Source of the DNA: Acidobacteriota bacterium
Lineage (GTDB): Bacteria; Acidobacteriota; Holophagae; Holophagales; Holophagaceae
Direction: 5' to 3'
DNA length: 35,944 nucleotides
NCBI GenBank assembly: GCA_021786615.1
Contig: JAJYMZ010000146.1
Coordinates: 1 to 35,944, forward strand
Of this stretch, positions 1-8,614 are shown one piece after another; positions within the stretch are counted from its first letter, which is position 1; each line of letters starts with the position of its first letter. A model generated the notes under the pieces. It did not search any database and was not told the DNA's origin. It saw only the letters and a program-made list of their open reading frames with translations. Position numbers and translations under genes: made by a program.

Positions 1-210
1 CCCCACTCTCCGCCAAAAAAGGCCGCCTCGGATACGAGGGTGATTCCGACCCACCCGTTCTTTTTTGGGATTCACTCCGCGCTGTGCGCTCCGTTCCGCG
101 GCACTGGCTGCGGGCGTGCATCCGCCTTCGGCGGACCGGCCTCGACGCTCTCGCGTCTCGTCCTTGCCCTACCCCCGCGCCATTGCCGTTCGAATCCCCC
201 ACTCTCCGCC
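1..210 (-). repeat. related tRNA-tail-linked repeat downstream of tRNA-Ser(GCU), likely continuing past the window start
   Basis: Minus strand: ggcggagagtgggggattcgaacggcaatggcgcgggggtagggcaagg... ending ...ggcggccttttttggcggagagtgggg; matches the gattcgaa(t)cggcaatggcg.gg..gtag block of units 1 and 2. Confidence 0.7.
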
Positions 211-240
211 AAAAAAGGCCGCCCTGCGGCGGCCTTTTTT
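211..240. terminator. bidirectional intrinsic terminator downstream of tRNA-Ser(GCU)
   Basis: aaaaaaggccgcc-ctgc-ggcggcctttttt: perfect GC stem flanked by A and T tracts. Confidence 0.85.
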
Positions 241-242
241 GG

Positions 243-332
243 CGGAGAGTGGGGGATTCGAACCCCCGGTACCGGTTTACCCGATACTTTCGCTTAGCAG
301 GCGAACCCATTCGGCCACTCTGGCAACTCTCC
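243..332 (-). tRNA. tRNA-Ser(GCU)
   Basis: Reverse complement reads GGAGAGTTGCCAGAGTGGCCGAATGGGTTCGCCTGCTAAGCGAAAG...GGGGGTTCGAATCCCCCACTCTCCG; acceptor GGAGAGT/ACTCTCC, anticodon GCT, long class II variable arm. Confidence 0.95.
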
Positions 333-415
333 TGGACCTTCAACCTTACCTTTGGCGCCTTGGCTCGGCAAGGATTCTTGCGCGGAGGGGGTCCTGGCCC
401 CCATGATGGAGGCAG

Positions 416-500
416 GGTGGGATGGCCGAGCGGTTTAAGGCACCGGTCTTGAAAACCGACGACGGGCAACCGTCCGCGAGTTCGAATCTCGCTCCCACCG
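416..500 (+). tRNA. tRNA-Ser(UGA)
   Basis: GGTGGGATGGCCGAGCGGTTTAAGGCACCGGTCTTGAAAACCG...GAGTTCGAATCTCGCTCCCACCG; acceptor GGTGGGA/TCCCACC, anticodon TGA, class II variable arm. Confidence 0.95.
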
Positions 501-664
501 CCAATCCACCGAGGCTGAAATCCGCTCCAATCCGGTGGGAGCGGGATTCGAATCGGCAATGGCGGGGCGGTAGCGATAGGCTACGACAGGACTAGATGTC
601 CTGTCGTAGACGTGATCGCGGCCCCAGCCATGCCGCGTCGGGCACCGGAATCTCGCTCCCACCG
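501..664 (+). repeat. tRNA-tail-linked palindromic repeat, unit 1
   Basis: Starts right after tRNA-Ser(UGA); shares gaggctgaaatccgctccaatccggtggg(a/g)gcgggattcgaatcggcaatggcggggcggtagcgatagg with unit 2; ends with a copy of the tRNA 3' end (aatctcgctcccaccg). Confidence 0.85.
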
Positions 665-887
665 CCAATCAACTGAGGCTGAAATCCGCTCCAATCCGGT
701 GGGGGCGGGATTCGAATCGGCAATGGCGGGGCGGTAGCGATAGGTTCTGACAGGACTCCCGTCTATCGGGCGCTCGCGCGCCCTCCCGCGCGCCTACGGC
801 TTGCGGAGACGGGAACCCTTGTCCTGTCAGAACCGTGATCGCGGCCCCAGCCATGCCGCGTCGGGAACCGGAATCTCGCTCCCACCG
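665..887 (+). repeat. tRNA-tail-linked palindromic repeat, unit 2 (longer apical segment)
   Basis: Near-identical flanks to unit 1, different apical hairpin, same terminal ggaatctcgctcccaccg. Confidence 0.85.
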
Positions 888-1033
888 CCAAATTGATCGA
901 GCGAGCTCACACCTACCGAGGGTCAAGCTCCAATCGTAAATCGCCAATCGGAAATCCCCCCTATCCCCTGCAAGATTTCGAGATCTGCGCCAGGCTCCCT
1001 GGCGTTTCGGGGCGGACTACCTGAAACTGGGGC

Positions 1034-3307
1034 ATGGCTGACGGCGCGGTTCCCCAGGAACTCGCCCCCCGGGAGGGGGAGGGCAGGGTTGCAGACGAAG
1101 TCAATGACAAGAGTGAGCTGGGCGACCTGAGCATCGCCTGTGGACCCGATTCCTGCCTCACGCTGGATGGGGCCTTTGCCAAGGTGAAGGAAGCCTTCCT
1201 GGCCCATCATCCAGATGGTGATGTGGCTTTGCTTGAGAAAGCATTCAAGATTGGCAGGGAAAGCCACCGGACCCAGGTGCGGAAGAGCGGCGAACCCTTC
1301 TTTTTCCATCCCCTGGCGGTTTCCCTGAGCCTGGCGGAATGGCGCCTGGACGCGGTGAGCGTGGCCTGCGGGATGCTGCATGACACCGTGGAAGACACGC
1401 TGATGACCATGAACCAGGTGAAGGCGGAATTCGGCGAGGAGGTCGCCGAAATCGTGGATGGCCTCACCAAGATGAGCAAGCTGGACTTCACGGACCGGCA
1501 CCTCCTGAACGCTGAGAACGTCCGCAAACTGCTGGTGGCCATGGGCAAGGATGTCCGCGTCCTGCTGGTGAAGCTGGCGGATCGCCTGCATAATATGCAG
1601 ACCCTTTCGGTGATGCGGGAAGAGAAACGGCGCCGCATCGCCCGGGAGACCATGGAGCTCTACGCGCCCCTGGCGAACCGGCTGGGCATGTGGAACGTCC
1701 GCAGCCAGCTGGAGGATCTCGCCTTCGCCAACCTGGAACCCGAGCGCTATGCGGAGCTGAACGCCGCCGTGGAAGCCAAGCGGCTGAAGAGCGAAGCACT
1801 GACCGAGGAAATCCAGAAGACGCTCGATGAGGCGCTGAAGGCCCAGGGCATCGCGGCCAGAGTCTACGGCCGGTCCAAGCACCTTTTCGGGATTTGGAAA
1901 AAGATGGGCGCCCAGGAGAAGGGACTGGAGGAAATCCACGATTGGCTGGCCTACCGCATCATCTGCCCGGACCGCGCCTCCTGCTATACGGCCATGGGGC
2001 TGGTCCACGCGCTCTACAAGCCCATTCCCGGGCGTTTCAAGGACTACATCAGCCTGCCCAAGGACAATGGATACCAGAGCATCCACACCTCGCTGCTGAT
2101 GCCTTCAGGCGATGCCTTCGAAGTCCAGATCCGCACGCCGGAGATGCACGACCACGCCGAATCCGGCATCGCCTCCCACTGGACTTACAAGGAAGGCCGC
2201 ATCGCCAACCGCATGGAGATCAACCAGGTGGCCTTCCTGCGCCGCATGGTGCAGCTGCACCAGGATTCCAGCGACAGCCGCGAGCTCGTGGCCAGCTTGA
2301 AAGGCGAGCTGAGCTTCCGCCGCATCCAGGTCTTCACGCCCAAGGGCGATGTGAAAAGCCTGACCGAGGGTGCCACCCCCATTGACTTCGCCTACGCCAT
2401 CCACACCCAAGTGGGCCACCACTGCGTGGGCGCCAAGGTCAACGGCCGCATGGTTCCCCTGAAGCATGTCCTGGTGGATGGGGATCGCGTGGACATCCTG
2501 ACCCGGCCCGACCACAAGCCATCGCGAGACTGGCTGGCCATCGTCAAGAGCCCCAGCGCCAAGAGCCGCATCCAGAGCTTCATCCGCGAGGAAGAACGGA
2601 ACCACGCGGTCCAGATGGGGAAGGACCGCCTGGAACGGGACGCCCATGCGGCGGGCATCCACTTGGACCACCCCGACGTGAAGGCCGTCCTGGAGAAGCG
2701 GCTGGAAGAACTGAAGCAGCCCAGCTGGGACGCATATTATGCATCGGTGGGGTTCGGGCGGATCACGCCCTACCGCCTGCTGGAACCCCTGTTGCCCGAG
2801 CCCCAGCGCCTGCGGGCGCCCAAGCCGGCCACGGTGGGCGTGGACGAGATCCTGGTGGATGACACCATCGGCGTGCTCTACCACCTGGCCCATTGCTGCA
2901 AGCCCATCTGGGGCGATGAAGTGCTGGGCTACGTGACCCGGGGGCGCGGGGTGGCCATCCACCGGGCCAACTGCCCGCAGTTCAACGCCTCGACCCTGCA
3001 CTCGGCACGCCGGGTGAACGTGGGCTGGGGAAAACAGGGCCACTCGGATTTCGAAACGGAAATCGTGCTCACCACCGAGGACCGTCCGGGCATGGTGCTG
3101 GCCATCAGCGAGGCCATCCAGCGCTTGAGCATCAACATCCAGCGCTTTCAGGGGAGCGCGACGGAACTGGGCGGCGGGCTCTTCCATATCGCGCTGCGGG
3201 TGAAGGACCGCGTCCATCTGGTGGAGCTATTGTCCACCTTGCGCAGCGTCCGGGGCGTCTATACCGCCGAGCGCGTGCGGGGGAGCGTGTTTGGCAAAGT
3301 CGTCTGA
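1034..3307 (+). CDS. RelA/SpoT-family bifunctional (p)ppGpp synthetase/hydrolase
   Basis: HDTVEDT hydrolase motif, synthetase region RFKDYISLPKDNGYQSIHTSL, TGS region (VFTPKGDVKSLTEGATPIDFAYAIHTQVGHHCVGAKVNG), C-terminal ACT-like region. Confidence 0.95.
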   Translation: MADGAVPQELAPREGEGRVADEVNDKSELGDLSIACGPDSCLTLDGAFAKVKEAFLAHHPDGDVALLEKAFKIGRESHRTQVRKSGEPFFFHPLAVSLSLAEWRLDAVSVACGMLHDTVEDTLMTMNQVKAEFGEEVAEIVDGLTKMSKLDFTDRHLLNAENVRKLLVAMGKDVRVLLVKLADRLHNMQTLSVMREEKRRRIARETMELYAPLANRLGMWNVRSQLEDLAFANLEPERYAELNAAVEAKRLKSEALTEEIQKTLDEALKAQGIAARVYGRSKHLFGIWKKMGAQEKGLEEIHDWLAYRIICPDRASCYTAMGLVHALYKPIPGRFKDYISLPKDNGYQSIHTSLLMPSGDAFEVQIRTPEMHDHAESGIASHWTYKEGRIANRMEINQVAFLRRMVQLHQDSSDSRELVASLKGELSFRRIQVFTPKGDVKSLTEGATPIDFAYAIHTQVGHHCVGAKVNGRMVPLKHVLVDGDRVDILTRPDHKPSRDWLAIVKSPSAKSRIQSFIREEERNHAVQMGKDRLERDAHAAGIHLDHPDVKAVLEKRLEELKQPSWDAYYASVGFGRITPYRLLEPLLPEPQRLRAPKPATVGVDEILVDDTIGVLYHLAHCCKPIWGDEVLGYVTRGRGVAIHRANCPQFNASTLHSARRVNVGWGKQGHSDFETEIVLTTEDRPGMVLAISEAIQRLSINIQRFQGSATELGGGLFHIALRVKDRVHLVELLSTLRSVRGVYTAERVRGSVFGKVV

Positions 3308-3956
3308 AGCGGAAATCCAGAATGGAGCCTGGACGCCGCCACAGGCCGCCCCGGCCGTGCCTTGGCGGACCATCGAGCAGAGCCTCGTGCTGCCCCAATC
3401 CTGGCCGGACCCCCACAAGATCAGTTTCCGGATCCCCGAAGGCCCCCGCCGCGCCGCGGTGGCGCTGGTGCTGTGGGGAGACGCGTCCGGTGCCAGGAAA
3501 ATACTCCTTGTCCAGCGTGGCTTCAGCGCGCCGCAACACCCCGGCGAGATGGCTTTTCCCGGCGGCATGGTGGAGCCGAGCGACCGCGATTTGAGATGGA
3601 CGGCCCGAAGGGAATTGGACGAAGAGCTGGGTGTGCGGAACCACTTGTGGGAGATCGGCTGTTTTCCCGATGGCGTGGCCAAGGCCCATACCCGCTTCAC
3701 GCCGGTGCTCTTCCGATGGGAAGCGCCTGAACCATCGTGGAGGCTGGGCAGCGAAATCTTTGACGTCCTTCTGCTACCTCTGCGCCCTCTCCTGGATGCG
3801 CCCTGGACCCTCGAGATCCTGGATCGCCAGGGCCTCGCGCTGGAAGTCCCCCGCCTGGAATTGCCGAATGTCCCACTCTGGGGCGCCACCGCCTTCGTGC
3901 TCAAGGCGTGGCTGGATGTGGTGAGGGGGATCGTTGAAGAGGGGGATGTGATGTGA
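3291..3956 (+). CDS. Nudix hydrolase, CoA pyrophosphatase-like
   Basis: FPGGMVEPSDRDLRWTARRELDEELGV Nudix box; TTG start overlaps the rel/spoT 3' end. Confidence 0.85.
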   Translation: MAKSSEAEIQNGAWTPPQAAPAVPWRTIEQSLVLPQSWPDPHKISFRIPEGPRRAAVALVLWGDASGARKILLVQRGFSAPQHPGEMAFPGGMVEPSDRDLRWTARRELDEELGVRNHLWEIGCFPDGVAKAHTRFTPVLFRWEAPEPSWRLGSEIFDVLLLPLRPLLDAPWTLEILDRQGLALEVPRLELPNVPLWGATAFVLKAWLDVVRGIVEEGDVM

Positions 3957-3984
3957 GGCTCAAGGCTCATTAGCTAGCAGCAAT

Positions 3985-4120
3985 GGGCTATCAGCCATCA
4001 GCTTCCTGGGGAGGCGGCCGAAGGCCGCGACCTTACTAAAGGCGCGCCGGAGGCGCCTTCAGATCAACTCATAGCTGATAGCTGATAGCTGATAGCCCAA
4101 CGCCCACCGCCCACAGCCCA
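3985..4120. repeat. intergenic palindromic element with heptamer arms (element A)
   Basis: Left gggctatcagccatcagct; core hairpins gcggccgaaggccgc and aaggcgc...gcgcctt; right arm (atagctg)x3 atagccc aacgccc accgccc acagccc. Confidence 0.7.
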
Positions 4121-4147
4121 CTTCCGCTACGCTGATTCAACGCGCCC

Positions 4148-7100
4148 ATGATCCGCCATCTGCTTGAAGACCGCATGCTCTACCTCGCCTTCCGGCGGGG
4201 GTGGCTGACTTTGCGCGAGGGCGACGAGGCGTTGCGGAATGAGTTGGAGTGGAGCCCGGATGAAGCCCTCGTCCGCCTGGTGAATGAGCAGCGATTGATT
4301 CCATCCCAGATCAAAGTTCTGGAGGAGGATGCCCGCCAGGAACTTCGGGTGTGGCAGGACGTGACCCACGACGAACTGCCGCGCCAGGATTCTCTTTCAC
4401 CCACCGCCCCGGTCATAGGGATCTTGGGCGCTACGTCAACCCAATCCGGCGAACATCGCCTCTGGGCCAAGCTTTCGGGCATTCCGGAAGGTGAGCCCTG
4501 GGGCCCCTATCGCCTGCTGGAGATCCTGGGCGAAGGCGGCATGGGAAGGGTCTACAAGGCTATGGACCCCGTACTGGCGAGGCCCGTGGCGCTCAAGATC
4601 CTGCAACATACCGGAGGCCGGAACCAGGAGCGCTTTTTCAATGAGGCGAGAGCCCAGGCCCGGGTGGAGCACCCATACGTGGCGAAGGTCTTTGCCATGG
4701 GCGAAGCCGAGGGCTTGCCCTTCATCGCCATGCAGTACGTCAACGGCACCACGCTCAAGGAAGCGGCCCCCAGGCTCCGGCTTGAGGAGAAGGTGCGGCT
4801 CATGGCGCAGGTGTGCGAGGGGGTCCACGCGGCGCATCGCCTGGGCATCATCCACCGCGACCTGAAACCGGGCAATGTGATGGTCGAGAAAACTCCCGAA
4901 GGGGAATGGCAGCCGCTGGTGCTGGATTTCGGATTGGCCTGGATGCCCGAAGGCACGGCCCTCACCCAGGCGGGCCAGACCGTGGGAACGCCCCAGTACA
5001 TGAGCCCCGAACAGGCGCGGGGGCAGCCCCTGGATCGCCGTTCAGACGTCTACGCCCTGGGCGTGACCTGCTTCGAGTTCATCTGCGGCAGGGCGCCCTT
5101 CGAGGGCGACCAGCCCCTGGACATCCTGCGCAAGGCCACGGAAACAGAGCCTCCACGGCCCCGCACGCTGGTGCCGGACCTGCCCATGGATCTGGAAATC
5201 ATCATCCTCAAGGCGCTGGAAAAGAATGCATCGGACCGCTATGACTCCGCCAAGGCCTTGGGCGATGACCTGACCCGCTATTTGAACGGCGAACCCATTT
5301 TCGCGCGGCCTCTGTCGCGCACGGGGCGCATGAAGAAGTGGGTGAAACGCCATCGTCTGTTGTCCAGCGTGGTGAGTGCTTCTGCCGCGACCCTGCTGCT
5401 GGTGAGCGCGTTCAGCACCGCGGCGGTGCTGCGGAGCAAGGCCCAGGCCCGCGCCGCCCGGCGCTTCTCCCAAGAGTCCGAACGCCTTGAATCCATGCTG
5501 GCGAAGGTCTATGCGCTGCCCGCCCACAACGTGCAGCCCGCGGAAGATGAAGTGCGCCGCGAACTGGATCGCCTGGAGCTGGAAATTTCGAAGCAGGGGC
5601 GGGAGGCGGAGGGTCCGGGCCGGTTGGCCCTGGGCCGCGCGCACTTGGCCCTGGGGGATCTGGCGGAAGCCCACTCGGAATTGAATCGCGCCTGGGAGTT
5701 GGGTTACCGCACGAATGAAGTAGCCGAGTCTTTGGGCCTCGCCAAGGCCGGACTCTACCGGGCCTCCTTGGCCTCCGTGACGGGGCCAGACCGGGAAGAA
5801 CGCCGCCGGGAGCTGGAAGACAGCCTGCGCCTGCCTGCGCTGGATCTTTTGCGCCGCGCCAGCGCGGGTGGGAATGGCCTCCCGGACCTCGCCGCCGCGG
5901 AATTGGCGCTCACGGAAGGCCGATTCACGGAAGCGCTCGCCCTTTCCAGGAAAGCCCGGAAGGCGGAGCCCTGGCTCTACCAGTCCCATTTGCTGGACGC
6001 GGAGGTGCGCTTCACCCAGGCGGCGGCTCCCCTCGCCGCGCGCAATTTCGAGGAAGCCGAACGCCAGGTGGCCGAGGCCGAGGCCGACATCACCAAGGCC
6101 AAGGAGGTGGGGCGCAGCGCTCCGGCGGTGTATGAGATGGAGGCTCGCCGCCGGGTGGATGTGCTCTATCGCCGCATGGCCAGTTCCATAGGGAAGCCGG
6201 GTGATTTCGGATGGGCCAAGGCGGCTTGTGATGAAGCGCTGGCCATCCGGCCCCACAGCTGGAAAGCCTATGGCAGTCTGGCCTCCCTCTACCTCTATTG
6301 GGCTGGCCAGGTGGAGGGATGGAAACAGGACTCGCTGCCGTTCTCGCAAGCGGGCATCAAGGCCGCCGACCGGGGTCTTGCCCTGAATCCTCAGTCCAAC
6401 GAATTGCTCAGCACCCTGGCCTATCTCTGGTGGCGCCAGGCCCAGCTCCTGGAGTTGGCCGGGGAGGACCCTCGTCCGTCCCTGTCGAAGGCGGTGGAGG
6501 CGCTTCAGCGGGCGTTGCAGCATCCCGAGCAGGCCGCCACCCTTCATCAGCGCATGGGCAACTGCTATACCACTCAGGCATTCTTTGAACTGCGCAATGG
6601 AGAGTCTCCACATGCAGCGGTGGATGCGGCGGAAAAACAATTCGAGGAAAGTTTCCGGCTGAAGCCCTCGGGACAGGTGCTCTCAGACCACATCTGGGCC
6701 CTGGGGGTTAGGGCCCAGGCCCAGGTCCTGCGAGAGCAGGATCCGGGACCGACGTTGCAGGCAGCTTCGCGATTGTTCGAAGAATCCCAGCGCCTCACGC
6801 CGAATTATTTTTTCGCCCAGACCAACCTCGCGGACATAGCTATTCTGCGCGCCGAATTCCTGGTGGACCGCGGCCAGGATCCAGGTCCTGATCTGGTGCG
6901 GGCAGAGGAACTGGCGCGCGCCGCCATGAAGAACAGGGCGGGGCTCGGATACGCGCTGCCCGTGCTCGGCCAGGCCTCGCTGCAGCGGGCCCGCTGGAAG
7001 CTGCTACAGAAGCAGAACCCAAGCCCGGACCTGGCCTCCGCGCGGAACTATTTCGAGCAGGGCCGCCGCGAGAGGCCCAACCAGATCTGGCCCCAGAAGG

Positions 7101-7333
7101 GCCTTGCGGCCTGCCGGCTGGAGGAGCTGAAGGCCCATGGGATCTGGGATGAAGGTGGCTATTTGCGCCTGCTGGCAGAGGTGAAAAAGCTAACGCTGAC
7201 CCACGCCAAGGACCCGAGTCTTCTGGCATTGCTGAAACGCGTCCAGGATTGCGGGGCAGGCCAAAACCGTCCACAAAAAAATAGAACCGCGAAATGGCGC
7301 GAAAATCCGCCAACGAAAACGAGAGATCTTTGA
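4148..7333 (+). CDS. Ser/Thr protein kinase with transmembrane segment and C-terminal TPR-like repeats
   Basis: GEGGMGRVYKAMD, VALKIL, HRDLKPGNVMV, DFGLAW, GTPQYMSPEQARG; hydrophobic segment LLSSVVSASAATLLLVSAFSTAAVL; helical repeats after it. Confidence 0.95.
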   Translation: MIRHLLEDRMLYLAFRRGWLTLREGDEALRNELEWSPDEALVRLVNEQRLIPSQIKVLEEDARQELRVWQDVTHDELPRQDSLSPTAPVIGILGATSTQSGEHRLWAKLSGIPEGEPWGPYRLLEILGEGGMGRVYKAMDPVLARPVALKILQHTGGRNQERFFNEARAQARVEHPYVAKVFAMGEAEGLPFIAMQYVNGTTLKEAAPRLRLEEKVRLMAQVCEGVHAAHRLGIIHRDLKPGNVMVEKTPEGEWQPLVLDFGLAWMPEGTALTQAGQTVGTPQYMSPEQARGQPLDRRSDVYALGVTCFEFICGRAPFEGDQPLDILRKATETEPPRPRTLVPDLPMDLEIIILKALEKNASDRYDSAKALGDDLTRYLNGEPIFARPLSRTGRMKKWVKRHRLLSSVVSASAATLLLVSAFSTAAVLRSKAQARAARRFSQESERLESMLAKVYALPAHNVQPAEDEVRRELDRLELEISKQGREAEGPGRLALGRAHLALGDLAEAHSELNRAWELGYRTNEVAESLGLAKAGLYRASLASVTGPDREERRRELEDSLRLPALDLLRRASAGGNGLPDLAAAELALTEGRFTEALALSRKARKAEPWLYQSHLLDAEVRFTQAAAPLAARNFEEAERQVAEAEADITKAKEVGRSAPAVYEMEARRRVDVLYRRMASSIGKPGDFGWAKAACDEALAIRPHSWKAYGSLASLYLYWAGQVEGWKQDSLPFSQAGIKAADRGLALNPQSNELLSTLAYLWWRQAQLLELAGEDPRPSLSKAVEALQRALQHPEQAATLHQRMGNCYTTQAFFELRNGESPHAAVDAAEKQFEESFRLKPSGQVLSDHIWALGVRAQAQVLREQDPGPTLQAASRLFEESQRLTPNYFFAQTNLADIAILRAEFLVDRGQDPGPDLVRAEELARAAMKNRAGLGYALPVLGQASLQRARWKLLQKQNPSPDLASARNYFEQGRRERPNQIWPQKGLAACRLEELKAHGIWDEGGYLRLLAEVKKLTLTHAKDPSLLALLKRVQDCGAGQNRPQKNRTAKWRENPPTKTRDL

Positions 7334-7408
7334 TCTCATCAGTGGTCCCCGCCTTCGCCTGGTGGGTATCGTTAGTAGTCGAGAAATGCATTGCATCGGA
7401 GGAACACC

Positions 7409-7822
7409 ATGGCAGCCGAAACGTTCAAGGCCAGCCGCTTCACCAAGGGGAATTTCCTATTTCCAACGGTCATCGAAATCACGGATACCGCGGTGATCCG
7501 GCGGCTGCGCCGCTGGTTCACGGTGAATGAAATGAGCATCCATCTCCAGCGCGTGGCCTCGGTGCGCATCGAAACTGGATTGTTGTGGAGCGACATCCTC
7601 ATCGAAAGCACCGGCGGCAGCGACCCCATATCGAGCCACGGGCACTACAAATCCGACGCCAAGCGCATCAAGGAGTTGATCGAGGCCGCTCAGGGCAGCC
7701 TGCCCGCCGGTGGCCCCGATGGCGGTCCAGAGACCGGCCCCACCAAGGTCTGCCCCTTCTGCGCAGAGACCATCAAGGCCGCGGCGAAGGTGTGCAGGTA
7801 CTGCGGCAAGGATCTGGGATGA
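7409..7822 (+). CDS. small protein with C-terminal zinc ribbon
   Basis: CPFCAETIKAAAKVCRYCGKDL zinc ribbon; start chosen at ATGGCAGCC inside the ORF at 7391. Confidence 0.75.
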   Translation: MAAETFKASRFTKGNFLFPTVIEITDTAVIRRLRRWFTVNEMSIHLQRVASVRIETGLLWSDILIESTGGSDPISSHGHYKSDAKRIKELIEAAQGSLPAGGPDGGPETGPTKVCPFCAETIKAAAKVCRYCGKDLG

Positions 7823-7825
7823 GGC

Positions 7826-8614
7826 TCAGGCGAACTTCGGCATGCGTTTTTCGACGAAAGCCGTCAACCCTTCCCTCGCATCCGCGCTTTGGGCCGTGGC
7901 GGCCATCTGGCGGCCTTCTTCCTCCAGTAGGGCCAGCAGGCTCTCAGGGGTGTGGCCCGTGTTGCGCAGCGCGCTCCGCTTGATGCTGGCGAAGGCTTCG
8001 CTGGGGCCGTGGGCCAACCTGGCGCAAAGGAATTTCAGGACGTCCTCGAGCACTTCCGCGTCCACGATCTGGTTCACCAGGCCGAGATCATAGGCGCGCT
8101 TGGCGTCTATGGCTTCGCCGGTGAACATCAATTCCAGGGCTTGGGCAGGGTTCACGAGCATGGAGAGCATCACGCTGCCGCCCCAGTCGGGATGCAGGCC
8201 GATTTTCACGAAGGCCATGGAGAACTGCGCGTCCGGCGTGGCGATGCGGAGGTCGGCGCCGAGCGCCAGGCTCATGCCCGCGCCCGCCGCGGGCCCCTGG
8301 ACCACCGCGATGACGGGCTTGGGCAAAGTCTTGAGGCCGTGGGAGACCTTCGCTCCCAGGTTGAGCAGGGCTTTCATCTCTTCGATCCGGCCTTCCTTGA
8401 GGCTCTGAAGCATCCAGCCGATGTCGCCGCCGGCGCAGAAGGCGCGGCCGCTCCCCCGCAACAACAGGGCCTTCACGCCGGGTTCGGCGGATTTTGACAG
8501 CGCATCCATGAAGCCTTCGGCCATCTCAGGGATCAGCGCGTTCAATTTCTCCGGGCGGTTGAGGGTGAGGATGCCGATGCGGTCGCGGACCTCGAACTGG
8601 ATGGGGCCGTTCAC
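7826..8614 (-). CDS. enoyl-CoA hydratase/isomerase family protein
   Basis: IGILTLNRPEKLNALIPEM, LLRGSGRAFCAGGDIGWM, VQGPAAGAGMSLALGADLRIA; GTG start overlaps the upstream stop. Confidence 0.9.
   Translation of the reverse strand: MNGPIQFEVRDRIGILTLNRPEKLNALIPEMAEGFMDALSKSAEPGVKALLLRGSGRAFCAGGDIGWMLQSLKEGRIEEMKALLNLGAKVSHGLKTLPKPVIAVVQGPAAGAGMSLALGADLRIATPDAQFSMAFVKIGLHPDWGGSVMLSMLVNPAQALELMFTGEAIDAKRAYDLGLVNQIVDAEVLEDVLKFLCARLAHGPSEAFASIKRSALRNTGHTPESLLALLEEEGRQMAATAQSADAREGLTAFVEKRMPKFA

Noticed and set aside
243-500. tRNA-integrated prophage or ICE
   Set aside because: tRNA 3'-end duplications are present, but no integrase, recombinase or phage genes occur nearby; the copies belong to short hairpin units.
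435-947. 77-aa and 92-aa minus-strand ORFs over tRNA-Ser(UGA) and its repeats
   Set aside because: They arise from repeated tRNA-derived sequence (WRWERDS(N/G)SR); no protein support.
5042-6640. 532-aa minus-strand ORF inside the kinase gene
   Set aside because: Shadow ORF opposite a well-supported kinase/TPR protein.
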